From: an uncultured Myxococcaceae bacterium
Lineage (GTDB): Bacteria; Myxococcota_A; Polyangia; Polyangiales; Ga0077539
Length of the DNA stretch: 64,000 bases
Direction: 5' to 3'
NCBI GenBank assembly: GCA_945952225.1
Contig: CAMFHP010000017.1
Coordinates: forward strand, 1 to 64,000
Shown: positions 41,753 through 50,913 of the stretch, one piece after another
Numbering within the stretch: the first letter of the stretch is position 1
Layout of the letters: each line of letters begins with the position of its first letter
The notes under the pieces: model-generated
Databases searched by the model: none
Told to the model about the DNA's origin: nothing
Seen by the model: only the letters and a program-made list of their open reading frames with translations
Position numbers and translations under genes: made by a program

Positions 41753-42658
41753 ATGTCAGAAGGGCACTCGACCAAGGTCGTTCTCTCGTCGCTCGGCGCC
41801 AACCTCGCCATCGCGCTCGCCAAGACCGGCGCGGCGGTGTTCACGCACTCGGGCTCGATGACGGCGGAGGCGATCCACACCTTCGCCGACTGTCTCAACC
41901 AGCTCCTGCTGCTCGTGGGCATCAAGCAGTCGGCCACGGGACCGTCGGAGAAGCACCCGCTCGGCACCGGGCGCGCGAGCTACTTCTGGTCGTTCATCGT
42001 CGCGCTGATGCTCTTCTTCGGCGGCGGCGTGTTCTCGATCGGCGAGGGCGTCGAGAAGGCGCTGCACCCCGAGCCCGTGGAGCACGTTCCCGTGGGCCTC
42101 GCGATCCTCGGGTTCTCGTTCGTGCTCGAAGCCCTCTCGCTGCGTCAGTGCGTGCAGGAGATCAACAAGAAGCGCGGCGCCATGGGCTTCATGGCCTACC
42201 TCGACGTCACGAAGGATGCCGAGCTCGTGGTGTGCACCGGCGAGAACTTCGCGGCCGTCGTGGGCCTCGGCTTCGCGTTCGCGGCGATGCTCCTCGCGGT
42301 GTACGTCAACCCGCGCTTCGACGGCGTGGGCTCGGTGCTCGTGGGCGTCGTGCTCGTGTGGGTCGCGTACTTTCTCGCGCGGAAGGTGAAGTCGCTGCTC
42401 CTCGGCGAGGTGGCCGACCCCGAGGTCGAAGCCGCCGTGCGCGACGCCGCGAAGGCCGACGCGCGCATCGTCGAAGTGCTGCGGCTCATCTCGGTGCAGC
42501 AGGGCCCCGGCGAGGTGATGATCGCCGTGAAGCTGCGCATCGGCGACGACCTGCGCGGCGCCGAGGTGGTCGAGGTGATCAACGCGTTCGAGACGCGCGT
42601 GCGCACCGCGATGCCCGATGTGAAGTGGCAGTTCATCGAGCCCGACGTCGCGGCCTGA
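41753..42658 (+). CDS. Cation diffusion facilitator family transporter
   Basis: A 301-residue membrane protein that exports divalent metals such as zinc by proton antiport. TM2 carries the metal-site motif H42-x3-D46 (AEAIHTFADCLNQ). KHPLGTGRASYFWSF follows, as in ZnT9/SLC30A9-like members. In TM5 the motif is ENFAAVVG, with Glu in place of the usual Asp, also typical of that branch. The C-terminal 90 residues form the cytoplasmic metal-sensing domain. No metal regulator is adjacent. Confidence 0.9.
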   Translation: MSEGHSTKVVLSSLGANLAIALAKTGAAVFTHSGSMTAEAIHTFADCLNQLLLLVGIKQSATGPSEKHPLGTGRASYFWSFIVALMLFFGGGVFSIGEGVEKALHPEPVEHVPVGLAILGFSFVLEALSLRQCVQEINKKRGAMGFMAYLDVTKDAELVVCTGENFAAVVGLGFAFAAMLLAVYVNPRFDGVGSVLVGVVLVWVAYFLARKVKSLLLGEVADPEVEAAVRDAAKADARIVEVLRLISVQQGPGEVMIAVKLRIGDDLRGAEVVEVINAFETRVRTAMPDVKWQFIEPDVAA

Positions 42659-42685
42659 GGGGCCACGCGGGGCTCTGGGGCGCGG

Positions 42686-43816
42686 TCACTCCGCGCGGGG
42701 GGCGGGCTGCGCGTCGTCGAGGGCGCTGCGCGGGTCGATGTGGCCGAGGAGCATCGAGCCCACACCGGCCGCCGTCGTGAACACGAACTGGCAGGCGTAG
42801 AGCAGGAACACGTACGCCACGCCGCGCTCGAGGATCATCGACTCGGGGAAGTACATCCGCAGCGCGAGGAACACGAAGAACTGAAAGGACCCGAAGAGGC
42901 CCGGGCCCTGCGGCAGAAGGATTCCCATCGCGAGCACGCCCATCACCGCGAAGCCGTGGCCCGGCGTCATGGGCAGACCGCAGCCCCAGCCGAGGAGCCA
43001 CATGCCGAGCGCGTTGAGCGCCCAGTAGATGGTCGTCTGGAGGAGGAAGGGCGCCATGAGCTTCACGTCGGGCAGCGAGCGCAGTCCGTCGGCGAGGCCT
43101 CCCACGATGCCCGCGAGCTTCTCGGCGAGCGCGGGGCTCACGAGGCCCACGACCTTGCGCGTGGCCGTCTCGGCGAAGTTGCGCGCGAGGAGGAACACCG
43201 CGAGCGTCACGAGCGCCGACGCGAAGAGCGCGAAGGTGAGGTAGCCGTAGTGCACGAGCTGCCCCACGGGGAAGTTCATGAACACCACGCCGTCGAGGGG
43301 CAGGCGCGGAATGAACGTCAGCGTGGCCACGAGGAGCACGGCGACGAAGAGCCCGTCGATCACGCGCTCGGCGGCGATGGTGCCCGTGGCCGCAGAGCCC
43401 GACACGCGTCCGTCGCGGCGGATGAGCACCGGGCGCACGACCTCTCCCGCGCGAAAGGGCAGCATCATGATCGCGAAGAAGCCCACCCACGCGATCGCGA
43501 TGATCTGCCGTGTGGGCACGCGCGCGACGGGGCGCAGGAGGTAGTCCCAGCGCCACGCGCGGAACCAGTGCACGCCCGCGAGGGAGAGCAGGTACGCGAC
43601 GACGGCCCACCAGTGCACGTGCGCGAACTGGTCGGCGCGGGGCACGAGGGGCACACCTCCGCGGCGCATGAGCCAGACGAAGAGACCCGCGATCGCGAGC
43701 GAGCCGACGAAGTAGATCGGCAGGCGCTTCGCGCGGCTGGACTCGGGTTTCGGGGTCGGAACAGAGGGGGGAGAGGGAGGGTGCGCCACGGCGAAGAACC
43801 GCGGCGCTTCTACCAC
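42686..43816 (-). CDS. Lysylphosphatidylglycerol synthase-type transmembrane protein (UPF0104/YbhN family)
   Basis: A 376-residue integral membrane protein of the flippase-like family found as the membrane half of MprF and as the AglD-like proteins of archaea. Signs include VAWVGFFAIMMLPFRAGEVVRPVLIRRDG and AATGTIAAERVIDGLFVAVLL (parts shown), near eight membrane segments, and PQGPGLFGSFQFFVFLAL. It has no aminoacyl-transferase domain, so it probably moves or organises lipids rather than modifying them. The N-terminal 30 residues are Pro-rich and cytoplasmic. It lies upstream of no clear partner; the sugar dehydrogenase on the same strand is 34 bases away. Confidence 0.87.
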   Translation of the reverse strand: MVEAPRFFAVAHPPSPPSVPTPKPESSRAKRLPIYFVGSLAIAGLFVWLMRRGGVPLVPRADQFAHVHWWAVVAYLLSLAGVHWFRAWRWDYLLRPVARVPTRQIIAIAWVGFFAIMMLPFRAGEVVRPVLIRRDGRVSGSAATGTIAAERVIDGLFVAVLLVATLTFIPRLPLDGVVFMNFPVGQLVHYGYLTFALFASALVTLAVFLLARNFAETATRKVVGLVSPALAEKLAGIVGGLADGLRSLPDVKLMAPFLLQTTIYWALNALGMWLLGWGCGLPMTPGHGFAVMGVLAMGILLPQGPGLFGSFQFFVFLALRMYFPESMILERGVAYVFLLYACQFVFTTAAGVGSMLLGHIDPRSALDDAQPAPRAE

Positions 43817-43850
43817 GTTCGCGCGGCGCGATGCGCGCGCAGAACCGCGC

Positions 43851-45152
43851 TCAGAGGCGCACGACCTTGCCCGCGGGCACGTCCTTGAGCTTGCGGGTGA
43901 TGGCGCGCGTGTCGAACACCACGGGCGCCGTCGCGAGGATGCGCGCGTAGTCGAAGTTCGAGTGGTCCGTGATGATCACCGCGATGTCGTACTTCGAAGC
44001 GTCGACGTCGGTGGGCTGGCTCGGGATCACGAGGTGCCCCTCGCGGAACTCGGGCACGTACGGGTCGACAAAATCGACGTGCGCGCCCTTCTGGTGCAGC
44101 AGCTCGATCACGTCGATGGCGGGCGACTCGCGCATGTCGCTCACGTCGCGCTTGTAGGCCACGCCCACGATCAGCACCTTCGCGTTCTTCAGCGCCTTGC
44201 CGTGGTCGTTGAGAATGTCCTGCACGCGGAGCACGACGTGGCCGGGCATCCCCGAGTTGACCGTGTCGGCGAGCTCGATGAACTGCGCGTTGTACTTCAC
44301 CGCGCGGAGCTTCCACGACAGGTAGAGCGGGTCGATGGGGATGCAGTGCCCGCCGAGGCCGGGCCCCGGGTAGAAGGGCATGAAGCCGAAGGGCTTGCTC
44401 GCCGCGGCGTCGATGACCTCCCAGGTGTCGAGCCCGAGCTTGTTGCACATCACCGCGACCTCGTTGACGAGGCCGATGTTCACCGCGCGGAAGGTGTTCT
44501 CGAGGAGCTTCACCATCTCCGCCGCGTCGGTGCTCGACACGGGCACGACCTTCTGAATGATCTGCGAATAGAGCGTCTGCGACACTTCGAGGCACTTCGG
44601 CGTCATGCCGCCGATGACCTTCGGGGTGTTGTGCGTGCCCCACGTCTTGTTCGACGGGTCGACGCGCTCCGGGCTGAACGCGAGGTAGAGCGTCTCGCCG
44701 ATCTTGGCGCCCGCCGCTTCGAGGCGCGGGGCCACGAGCTCGCGCGTGGTGCCGGGGTACGTCGTCGATTCGAGCACCACCACGAGGTCGTCGTGCAGGT
44801 GGCGCACGATCGCGTCGGTGGCGCTCACGATGTACGAGATGTCGGGCTCCTTCGTCTTGTTGAGCGGCGTGGGCACGCAGACGATCACCGCGTCGGCCTG
44901 CTTGATCACCGACTCATCGATGGAGGCCGTGAGCTTGCCCGCTTCGACGAGGGGCTTGAGCACGCTCGTGGGGATGTCTTCGATGTACGACTCGCCCTGC
45001 TTGAGGAGCTCGACCTTGCGCGCGTCCTTGTCGTAGCCCGTGACGTGAAAGCCCGCCTGCGCGAACTCGACCACCAGCGGCAGGCCCACATAGCCGATGC
45101 CGATCACCACCACGCGCCCGTCACGGCGCTTCAGACGTTCGATGAGACTCAT
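43851..45152 (-). CDS. Nucleotide sugar dehydrogenase (UDP-N-acetylglucosamine/mannosamine 6-dehydrogenase, WbpA type)
   Basis: A 433-residue enzyme that oxidises C6 of a UDP-sugar twice with NAD to give a uronic acid for capsule or exopolysaccharide. The NAD-binding motif VVVIGIGYVGLPLV is at 14-27. Further motifs are VCVPTPLNK, ESTTYPGTTRE, FSPERVDPSNK, the substrate Lys region LLENTFRAVNIGLVNE, and GPGLGGHCIPIDPLYLSW with the catalytic Cys. The IDPLYLSWK form points to the WbpA/TviB branch for N-acetylated sugars rather than UDP-glucose. The CpsB-type phosphatase gene 40 bases upstream supports a polysaccharide role. Confidence 0.93.
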   Translation of the reverse strand: MSLIERLKRRDGRVVVIGIGYVGLPLVVEFAQAGFHVTGYDKDARKVELLKQGESYIEDIPTSVLKPLVEAGKLTASIDESVIKQADAVIVCVPTPLNKTKEPDISYIVSATDAIVRHLHDDLVVVLESTTYPGTTRELVAPRLEAAGAKIGETLYLAFSPERVDPSNKTWGTHNTPKVIGGMTPKCLEVSQTLYSQIIQKVVPVSSTDAAEMVKLLENTFRAVNIGLVNEVAVMCNKLGLDTWEVIDAAASKPFGFMPFYPGPGLGGHCIPIDPLYLSWKLRAVKYNAQFIELADTVNSGMPGHVVLRVQDILNDHGKALKNAKVLIVGVAYKRDVSDMRESPAIDVIELLHQKGAHVDFVDPYVPEFREGHLVIPSQPTDVDASKYDIAVIITDHSNFDYARILATAPVVFDTRAITRKLKDVPAGKVVRL

Positions 45153-45192
45153 GGCAACTCCTGCCCTCCGATGCCGCCCCGCGCGATCGCGT

Positions 45193-45936
45193 TCAGCCCG
45201 CGGGCGATGCTCGTACCAGGTTCAGGACCCTGGTGGGTCCGTCGATCAGCAACCGTTGAACGCCCGCGTCGCCCACGCGCCGACGCAGCGCCGCGATGGA
45301 CTCCAGCACCACCGGCACGTCGGCGGGCTTGTGCGCATCGGTGCACGCGGCCACGTATCCATTCGCGGCGAGGATGCGTTCCGCACACTCCTGCGCGCGA
45401 CGACCGTACGCGCCCACGAGCGACATGAGGTCGAGCAGCGGCCAGCACCCTGCGCCCACGAGCTCTTCGAAGCGATCGAGGGAGCGCTGCACCGGCGCGT
45501 ACCGCTCGGGATGCGCGAGCACGGGCCGCACGCCCGACCGCTGCATGCGCCAGAGCTGAAGCTCCACGCGCAGCGGGATGTCTTCGTACTGAAACTCCAC
45601 GAGGGCCGCGCCGCCGCCGGGATACGTGAGCGCCTCGCCCTTCAAGAGCAGCTCGCGCAGCACGTCGTCGAACATGTGCTCCCCCGCGAGCAGCAGCTCG
45701 GGCAGCGCCTCGCCCCTCGCCTGCGCCGCATCGAGCGCGGGACCGAGCGCCGTGCGAGCGGCATCGCGCGTGTGCACGCGGTTGTCCCAGACGCCGGTGC
45801 GCACGTGGGGGGTCGCGACCACCGTGTCGAAGCCCGCGCGCTTGAGCGCCACCAGCAGCGCCGCCCCGTCGTCAGCGCTTCGTACGCCGTCGTCGATGCC
45901 CGGAAGCGGATGGCAGTGCAGGTCGGTGAAGCCCAT
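45193..45936 (-). CDS. CpsB/YwqE-type PHP-family tyrosine phosphatase
   Basis: A 247-residue metal-dependent phosphatase that dephosphorylates bacterial tyrosine kinases controlling capsule or exopolysaccharide synthesis. The PHP metal-binding motifs are present: DLHCHPLPGIDDG at the N terminus, ATPHVRTG, LLAGEHMF, VLAHPERY and ACTDAHKP. No tyrosine kinase (BY-kinase) gene is in the window. It lies directly upstream of the nucleotide sugar dehydrogenase on the same strand, so the two are probably one transcription unit. Confidence 0.9.
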   Translation of the reverse strand: MGFTDLHCHPLPGIDDGVRSADDGAALLVALKRAGFDTVVATPHVRTGVWDNRVHTRDAARTALGPALDAAQARGEALPELLLAGEHMFDDVLRELLLKGEALTYPGGGAALVEFQYEDIPLRVELQLWRMQRSGVRPVLAHPERYAPVQRSLDRFEELVGAGCWPLLDLMSLVGAYGRRAQECAERILAANGYVAACTDAHKPADVPVVLESIAALRRRVGDAGVQRLLIDGPTRVLNLVRASPAG

Positions 45937-46005
45937 CGAAGGTCGTCGCGAGGGCGTTTCGGTACCACCAAACCTCCCTCCGCGTCGAGACGAGACCGCG
46001 CCGCG

Positions 46006-47406
46006 TCAGTGTGCGGGTTCTGACGCCTGCGCGAGCCGTTCGCGGGCCAGCGCGAGCAGCCCCTCGCGCGTGTTGCGCGTCGGGTCTTCGATCACCGCGT
46101 CGAGGAGCGCCGCGAGCGTCTCGCCGAGCGCGCGCGAGGGCTTCATGCCGAGCTCCTTCATGAGCGTTCCGCCGTCGAGGGCGAGGTCGCGGGTGGTGAG
46201 CGCGAGGCCTGCGTCGCGGGCCGCCTTCACGCGCGCTTCGAGCGTTGCGAGGCGCGTCTCGCGCGCGTCGAGGTCGACGCCGGTGGCCTCGTTGTCGGCG
46301 CGCACGAGGGCGAAGAGATCGTCGAGCGCGGGGGGCGTCACGCGCTGCACGAAGCGTCGCACGGCCGCATCGCTCCACGTGGCGTCGTAGGCCACGAGGT
46401 GGTGACGGATGAGATGCGTGATGCGCGCGCGCTCGTCGTTCGAGAACTTCCACGTCTTGAGCCACGGGTCGGCGAGCTCGGCGCCCACGACCTCGTGGCG
46501 ATGAAAGGTCGCCTCGCCCGTCGCCGCATCGATCGCACGCGTCGGCACCTTGCCGATGTCATGGAGCAGCGCCGCGATGCGCAGCACCGGGTCGCGCGGC
46601 GTCGCGTCGAGCGTGCGCAGCGAGTGCTCCCACACGTCCCAGCGGTGCCAGCGGTTCTGCGCGCAGCCCACGCACGCTTCGAGCTCCGGCGACACCGCCG
46701 CGAGGATGCCCCGGCGCTGCATCACCACGAACGCGCGCGAGGGCTGCCGGGCCTTCATGGTCTTCATCCACTCGTCGCGCACGCGCTCGCCCGACACGCG
46801 GCGAAACACGGGGAGCGCGAGCTCCATCGCGGCCTCGGTGGCGGGGTCGAGGTCGAACTCCAGCGTCGCCGCGAAGCGCGCCCCGCGGAGGATGCGCAGC
46901 CCGTCTTCGAGAAAGCGCTGCTCCGCGTCGCCCACGGCGCGCAGCACGCGGGCCTTCAGGTCGTCGACGCCGTGAAAGGGATCGACGAGCACCTGCGCGA
47001 GCGGGTCGTACGCGATGGCGTTGACCGTGAAATCACGGCGCGCGAGGTCTTCGCGCACGTCGTCGAGAAAGAACACCTGGTCGGGCCGGCGGCCGTCGCT
47101 GAAGCCTGCCTCGCCGCGGAGCGTGGTGACCTCGTAGTGCTCGCCGTCGCGCACCACGGTGACCGTGCCGTGCTCGATGCCCGTGGGGATGCATTTCGGA
47201 AAGAGCTTCAACAGCTCGCGAGGCCGCGCGGTGGTGCACACGTCCCAGTCGTTGACGGTGCGGCCGAGGAGGTGGTCGCGCACGCAGCCGCCGACGATCC
47301 ACGCGCCGTGGCCGCGGTCGACGAGCGTGCGGCAGAGGTCGATGACGGCCGCGGGAATGGCCGACGGGTCCACCGTCGTGCGCGGCGCTTCGTGCGAAGT
47401 GCTCAT
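46006..47406 (-). CDS. cca: CCA tRNA nucleotidyltransferase / poly(A) polymerase family
   Basis: A 466-residue class II nucleotidyltransferase. The head has GGCVRDHLLGRTVNDWDVCTTARP with the metal-binding Asp pair, then EVTTLRGEAGFSDGRRPD and RRDFTVNAIAYDP. The neck contains EDGLRILRGARFAATLEFDLD. An HD domain follows (LLHDIGKVPTR and HHLVAYDA), which in E. coli CCA enzyme has phosphatase activity. This makes or repairs the 3' CCA of tRNAs. A poly(A) polymerase cannot be excluded, but the HD domain favours CCA addition. The tRNA in this window already encodes its CCA, so a repair role fits. ATG 47406 is used. Confidence 0.85.
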   Translation of the reverse strand: MSTSHEAPRTTVDPSAIPAAVIDLCRTLVDRGHGAWIVGGCVRDHLLGRTVNDWDVCTTARPRELLKLFPKCIPTGIEHGTVTVVRDGEHYEVTTLRGEAGFSDGRRPDQVFFLDDVREDLARRDFTVNAIAYDPLAQVLVDPFHGVDDLKARVLRAVGDAEQRFLEDGLRILRGARFAATLEFDLDPATEAAMELALPVFRRVSGERVRDEWMKTMKARQPSRAFVVMQRRGILAAVSPELEACVGCAQNRWHRWDVWEHSLRTLDATPRDPVLRIAALLHDIGKVPTRAIDAATGEATFHRHEVVGAELADPWLKTWKFSNDERARITHLIRHHLVAYDATWSDAAVRRFVQRVTPPALDDLFALVRADNEATGVDLDARETRLATLEARVKAARDAGLALTTRDLALDGGTLMKELGMKPSRALGETLAALLDAVIEDPTRNTREGLLALARERLAQASEPAH

Positions 47407-47444
47407 GGGAATGGGTCGGTCGCGATGCGTCGGGGACGGCGCGG

Positions 47445-50400
47445 TCAGCCGTTGTTGCGGGGCGGAGGCTTCGACGGGCTCCCCTCGCCCGTGGTGCGCG
47501 GCGGCATCGGCGCGCGGAGCGACGGGCGGGGACGAGGCGGCGACGACGGAGCCGCGGCCGTGGGTTGCGCGGGCGGCGGCACTGAGGGCGCGCGGGCCAC
47601 GGGAGGCTCTGCGGGGGTCTCGACGGGCGCTGCGGGGGCCACGGCCACGACGGTGCGCGAGGCCGTGTCGCGGTCGTCGTCGACCTCTTCGAGCTCGTCG
47701 GGGTCGAGGGCCTCGTGCGTGCCCGTGGTCGACGCGACGGGGGGCGTGGTGGGCGTCGCAGACGGAGGCATCGCGATGGGTGCGAAGTGCACGGGCGCCG
47801 CGGGTGCGGGGGCCCACGCGCTCGGTTGCACGCCCTGCGACGGCGGCGCGTTCACGGGCACGATGCTCGGGCCGCGGAGGCGGTTGAGGCCCGGACCCGT
47901 GGCCGTGAGCTTCGGGTCGACGGTGGCCGCGGCAGCCTGCGAGTCGCGGCGGATCTTGTCGAAGATGTCTTCGCTGCGCGCGCGGAGCTCATCGGCCTCG
48001 GCGAAGATCGACGGCGACGGGGCGCGGCCGTCGGGGCTCTCCAGAAGAAACTCCGCGAGCTCCTTGCCGGTGCGGGCGATTTCGATCTCGGCGCCGAGGT
48101 CTTCGAAGGCCTGGAGGGCCTTGCGGAACAGCGATTCTGCGCGGCGCCCCTTGGCGTCTTCGCGGCCGTACGCGCGGAGCACCTCGGCGAGCGAGCGCTG
48201 CGCGATGCCCGTGTGGAGCCGCGAGCGGACCTGCTCGAAGAGCTCCAGCGCGCGTTCGAGGTAGTTCTCCGCGCGCAGCATGTCGCCGTGGTTGAAGTAC
48301 GCCTTGCCGAGCCCGCGCCGCGCCTCCGCGAGGAGGAAGCGATCGCCGAGCTCCACGCACAGGTCTTCGACCTCGCTCAGAATGCGAATGGACTCTTCGG
48401 TCTCGCCGAGGCGGTACTTGCCCTCGCCGATGTTGAGCATCAGCAGGGCCTGACGGCGCCGGTCGCCGATCTCCCGCGCGAGTTCGAGGGCCTGGCGCCA
48501 CACCCCGATGGCCGTCTCGTGCTCTTCGAGGTCCTGGTGCAGCGTGCCCAGGTTGTTGAGCGTGATGACCATGCCCGGGTTGTCGCCCACGTCGGAGCGC
48601 AGCGAGAGGGCGCGGTTCAGGGCCTCGCGGGCGAGCTTGTACTGGCCCGTGTCCTGGTAGACGAGCGCGATGTTGTTGAGCGACAGCGCGATGGAGTGCC
48701 GGTCGCCGAGGGCCTCGCGGCGGTCGAGTCCGTCTTGCAGAAAGCGCTCGGCGGTCTCGAAGGCGCCGCGGCGCCAGTGCGTGTACCCGATGTCGTCGTA
48801 GCTCGACGCGATGCCGCGCTGATCTTCCGCGGCCTGAAAGAGCGCGAGGCCCGTGCCGAAATGGCGCATCGCTTCGTCGAGCGATCCCGCGTCGCGGTAG
48901 AGGCGGCCGATGAGGTTGTGCGCGGCGCCGCCCTTGTTCTTGAGGTCGAGGCGCCACGCGAGGCCGAGCATCGCGTGGTAGTGCTTGAACGCGTCTTCGA
49001 TGCGGCCGACGGTGCGCAGCACGCTGCCGAGGTGCTCGTGCGCTTCGAGTCGGAGCTTCACGTCGTGCTCGCCGAACATGGCGAGGGCCTTCTCGTAGTG
49101 CTGAATGGCCTTCTGGTTCGCGTAGCGACGGCGCGCGAGGTCGGCGCTGGCCTTGTAGCAACGGGCCGCGCGCAGCGGGCGATTGCCGTGCTCGTAGTGA
49201 CGCGCGAGCTGGTCGAGGTGCTCCTCGGTGCGCTTGTCGTCGTCGAAGCGGAACTCCAGCCACTCGGCGATGACCTGGTGGAACTCCACCGCGTCTTCGG
49301 GCGGAACGAGCTTCTCGATGCGCTCGCGTTCGAGGGAGTTGCGGAAGATGTACTCCTCGTCGCCGGGCATGGTGCTCCGCGAGAGGCGCGTCACGTACTC
49401 GCGCTGTTCGAGCCCGTGGAGCAGGTCGCGGTAGTGCGGCGCGAGGTCTTCGCCGCCGCCCCAGAGCCGCGGCGGATCCTTGCGGATGCGGCCGAACACC
49501 ACGAGCGCGCCGAGCCAGAACACCGGGCCCATGAGCGACGCCCACTCGAGAATCTCGCGCTCCGCGGGCGTGAGCGACGCGAGGCGCGCGTGCACCGCGT
49601 CTTCGACCGACATGGGCAGCGAGATCTGCGAGAGCCGGTCGAGGTCGATGAGCGCCATGCCCTCGGCGTCGAGCGTGATGACCCCCTGGTCGAAGAAGAT
49701 CCGCACGAGCGTGTGAAGGAGCTGCGGGTTGCCGCCGCCCATGCGCACCGCCGTCTCGATGAGCTCCGAGGGGCAGTGCTCGATGGGCGAGAGCAGCATG
49801 CGCGCGAGCACCTCGCTCTCGCTCGACGAGAGGGGCGCGAGGTCGACGCGCAGGTGCCGATCGCGGGGCGTGGCGGTGAAGTCGTGGGCGCGCGTGAGGA
49901 GCTCGGGGCGCGCCGTGCAGAGGATCACGATGGGCGCGCCGCGCACCTGCTCGATGAGCGTGCGGAGGGTGCGCACGCCGTCGGGTCCCGCGCAGTGGAT
50001 GTCTTCGAAGACGAGCAGCACGGGAGAGCGCTGCGCGTCGACCTCGAAGAAGCGACGGAGCACCGCGAGCGACACGAGCTGAAAGGTCTTCGGGTCTTCG
50101 TCGACGGCCTCGGCGAGCGCCGTCGTGCCCGCGCGGAGCCCGAGGTATGCGCCGAGAAAATGGAGGATCTCGTCGACGCGACGGTCGCCGAAGAGGTCCA
50201 TCACCTGACCGCAGACAGTGTTCGCCTGGGCGAGCGCGTCGGCGCCCTCGGCGACCTGAAAGCGCTCGCGGAGGATGCGCGCGATCGCGGGGCTCAGGCC
50301 CGTGTCGGGGCGCGCGATGCCGCGGTATGCGCGCAGGTCGGGGTAGTGCTCCGCGAGGTCGGCGATCACTTCGGTGACGAGGCGGCTCTTGCCCACGCCC

Positions 50401-50561
50401 GCGTTGCCGATGACGGTGACGATCTGGGGCCGTGCCTCGGCGATGGCGCGCGCCACCGCGCTCGTGATCGCGTCGCGCTCGTGCACGCGGCCGATGAGCG
50501 GCGGGCGGCCGATCGGGAGGTTGTCTGCGTCGCGGGCGGCGCCTGCGCGGTCGATGGTCAT
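47445..50561 (-). CDS. AAA-type ATPase with TPR array (MalT/STAND-like signalling protein)
   Basis: A 1038-residue cytoplasmic protein. Residues 20-300 are an AAA-type ATPase: RPPLIGRVHERD, Walker A VIGNAGVGKSRLV, Walker B VLLVFEDIHCAG. Residues 300-460 are a helical middle part. From about 480 to 840 there are TPR units (for example ALSLNNIALVYQDTGQYKLAREALNRAL). The last 180 residues are Pro/Ala-rich, low complexity. It resembles the ATPase-TPR half usually fused to Hanks kinases in these bacteria. It has neither kinase nor DNA-binding domain. A kinase gene starts divergently 352 bases away. Confidence 0.87.
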   Translation of the reverse strand: MTIDRAGAARDADNLPIGRPPLIGRVHERDAITSAVARAIAEARPQIVTVIGNAGVGKSRLVTEVIADLAEHYPDLRAYRGIARPDTGLSPAIARILRERFQVAEGADALAQANTVCGQVMDLFGDRRVDEILHFLGAYLGLRAGTTALAEAVDEDPKTFQLVSLAVLRRFFEVDAQRSPVLLVFEDIHCAGPDGVRTLRTLIEQVRGAPIVILCTARPELLTRAHDFTATPRDRHLRVDLAPLSSSESEVLARMLLSPIEHCPSELIETAVRMGGGNPQLLHTLVRIFFDQGVITLDAEGMALIDLDRLSQISLPMSVEDAVHARLASLTPAEREILEWASLMGPVFWLGALVVFGRIRKDPPRLWGGGEDLAPHYRDLLHGLEQREYVTRLSRSTMPGDEEYIFRNSLERERIEKLVPPEDAVEFHQVIAEWLEFRFDDDKRTEEHLDQLARHYEHGNRPLRAARCYKASADLARRRYANQKAIQHYEKALAMFGEHDVKLRLEAHEHLGSVLRTVGRIEDAFKHYHAMLGLAWRLDLKNKGGAAHNLIGRLYRDAGSLDEAMRHFGTGLALFQAAEDQRGIASSYDDIGYTHWRRGAFETAERFLQDGLDRREALGDRHSIALSLNNIALVYQDTGQYKLAREALNRALSLRSDVGDNPGMVITLNNLGTLHQDLEEHETAIGVWRQALELAREIGDRRRQALLMLNIGEGKYRLGETEESIRILSEVEDLCVELGDRFLLAEARRGLGKAYFNHGDMLRAENYLERALELFEQVRSRLHTGIAQRSLAEVLRAYGREDAKGRRAESLFRKALQAFEDLGAEIEIARTGKELAEFLLESPDGRAPSPSIFAEADELRARSEDIFDKIRRDSQAAAATVDPKLTATGPGLNRLRGPSIVPVNAPPSQGVQPSAWAPAPAAPVHFAPIAMPPSATPTTPPVASTTGTHEALDPDELEEVDDDRDTASRTVVAVAPAAPVETPAEPPVARAPSVPPPAQPTAAAPSSPPRPRPSLRAPMPPRTTGEGSPSKPPPRNNG

Positions 50562-50913
50562 CGTTCTGCTTTCGTTCGTTCTGCGCGGGAGGAGGGTCTG
50601 CGCCACCGGGAGCCGTTCCCCGTGTTGGGGGGGCGACGATCGGCCCCCGACCGTTCGTCGCGGGGCCACGCGCCGTGTGCCCTGCGGGTGCACCGGGCGC
50701 TTCGCGTCGCGCCGTGGGCGTGTGCGCGGTCGATGGGGGCCCCGTCGGTCGCCGCGGGGCTTCGATGGAATGCCGTGGTCGTTCGAGTCCGCGGTCCCGC
50801 GCGGGCGTGAGTGGATACAGCCGATGCGTGCGCGTGTCCACCGTGCGCGTCGCGGTCACCCCTGCGGGTTCCGTTGACGCCGCGGGCGCATTCGCGACTA
50901 CCGTACGGGCGTC
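50562..50913. other. 352-bp divergent intergenic region
   Basis: This separates the ATPase-TPR gene (minus) from the kinase gene (plus) and must contain promoters for both. It is as GC-rich as the genes. One possible hairpin, GGGGGC and GCCCCC with an eight-base loop, lies near 50630-50650. No RNA gene, small ORF with a domain, or clear promoter was recognised. Confidence 0.55.

Noticed and set aside
50626-50652. GC hairpin in the divergent region before the kinase
   Set aside because: Stem of only six G/C pairs in very GC-rich DNA, no T tract, and not placed after a gene; likely chance.
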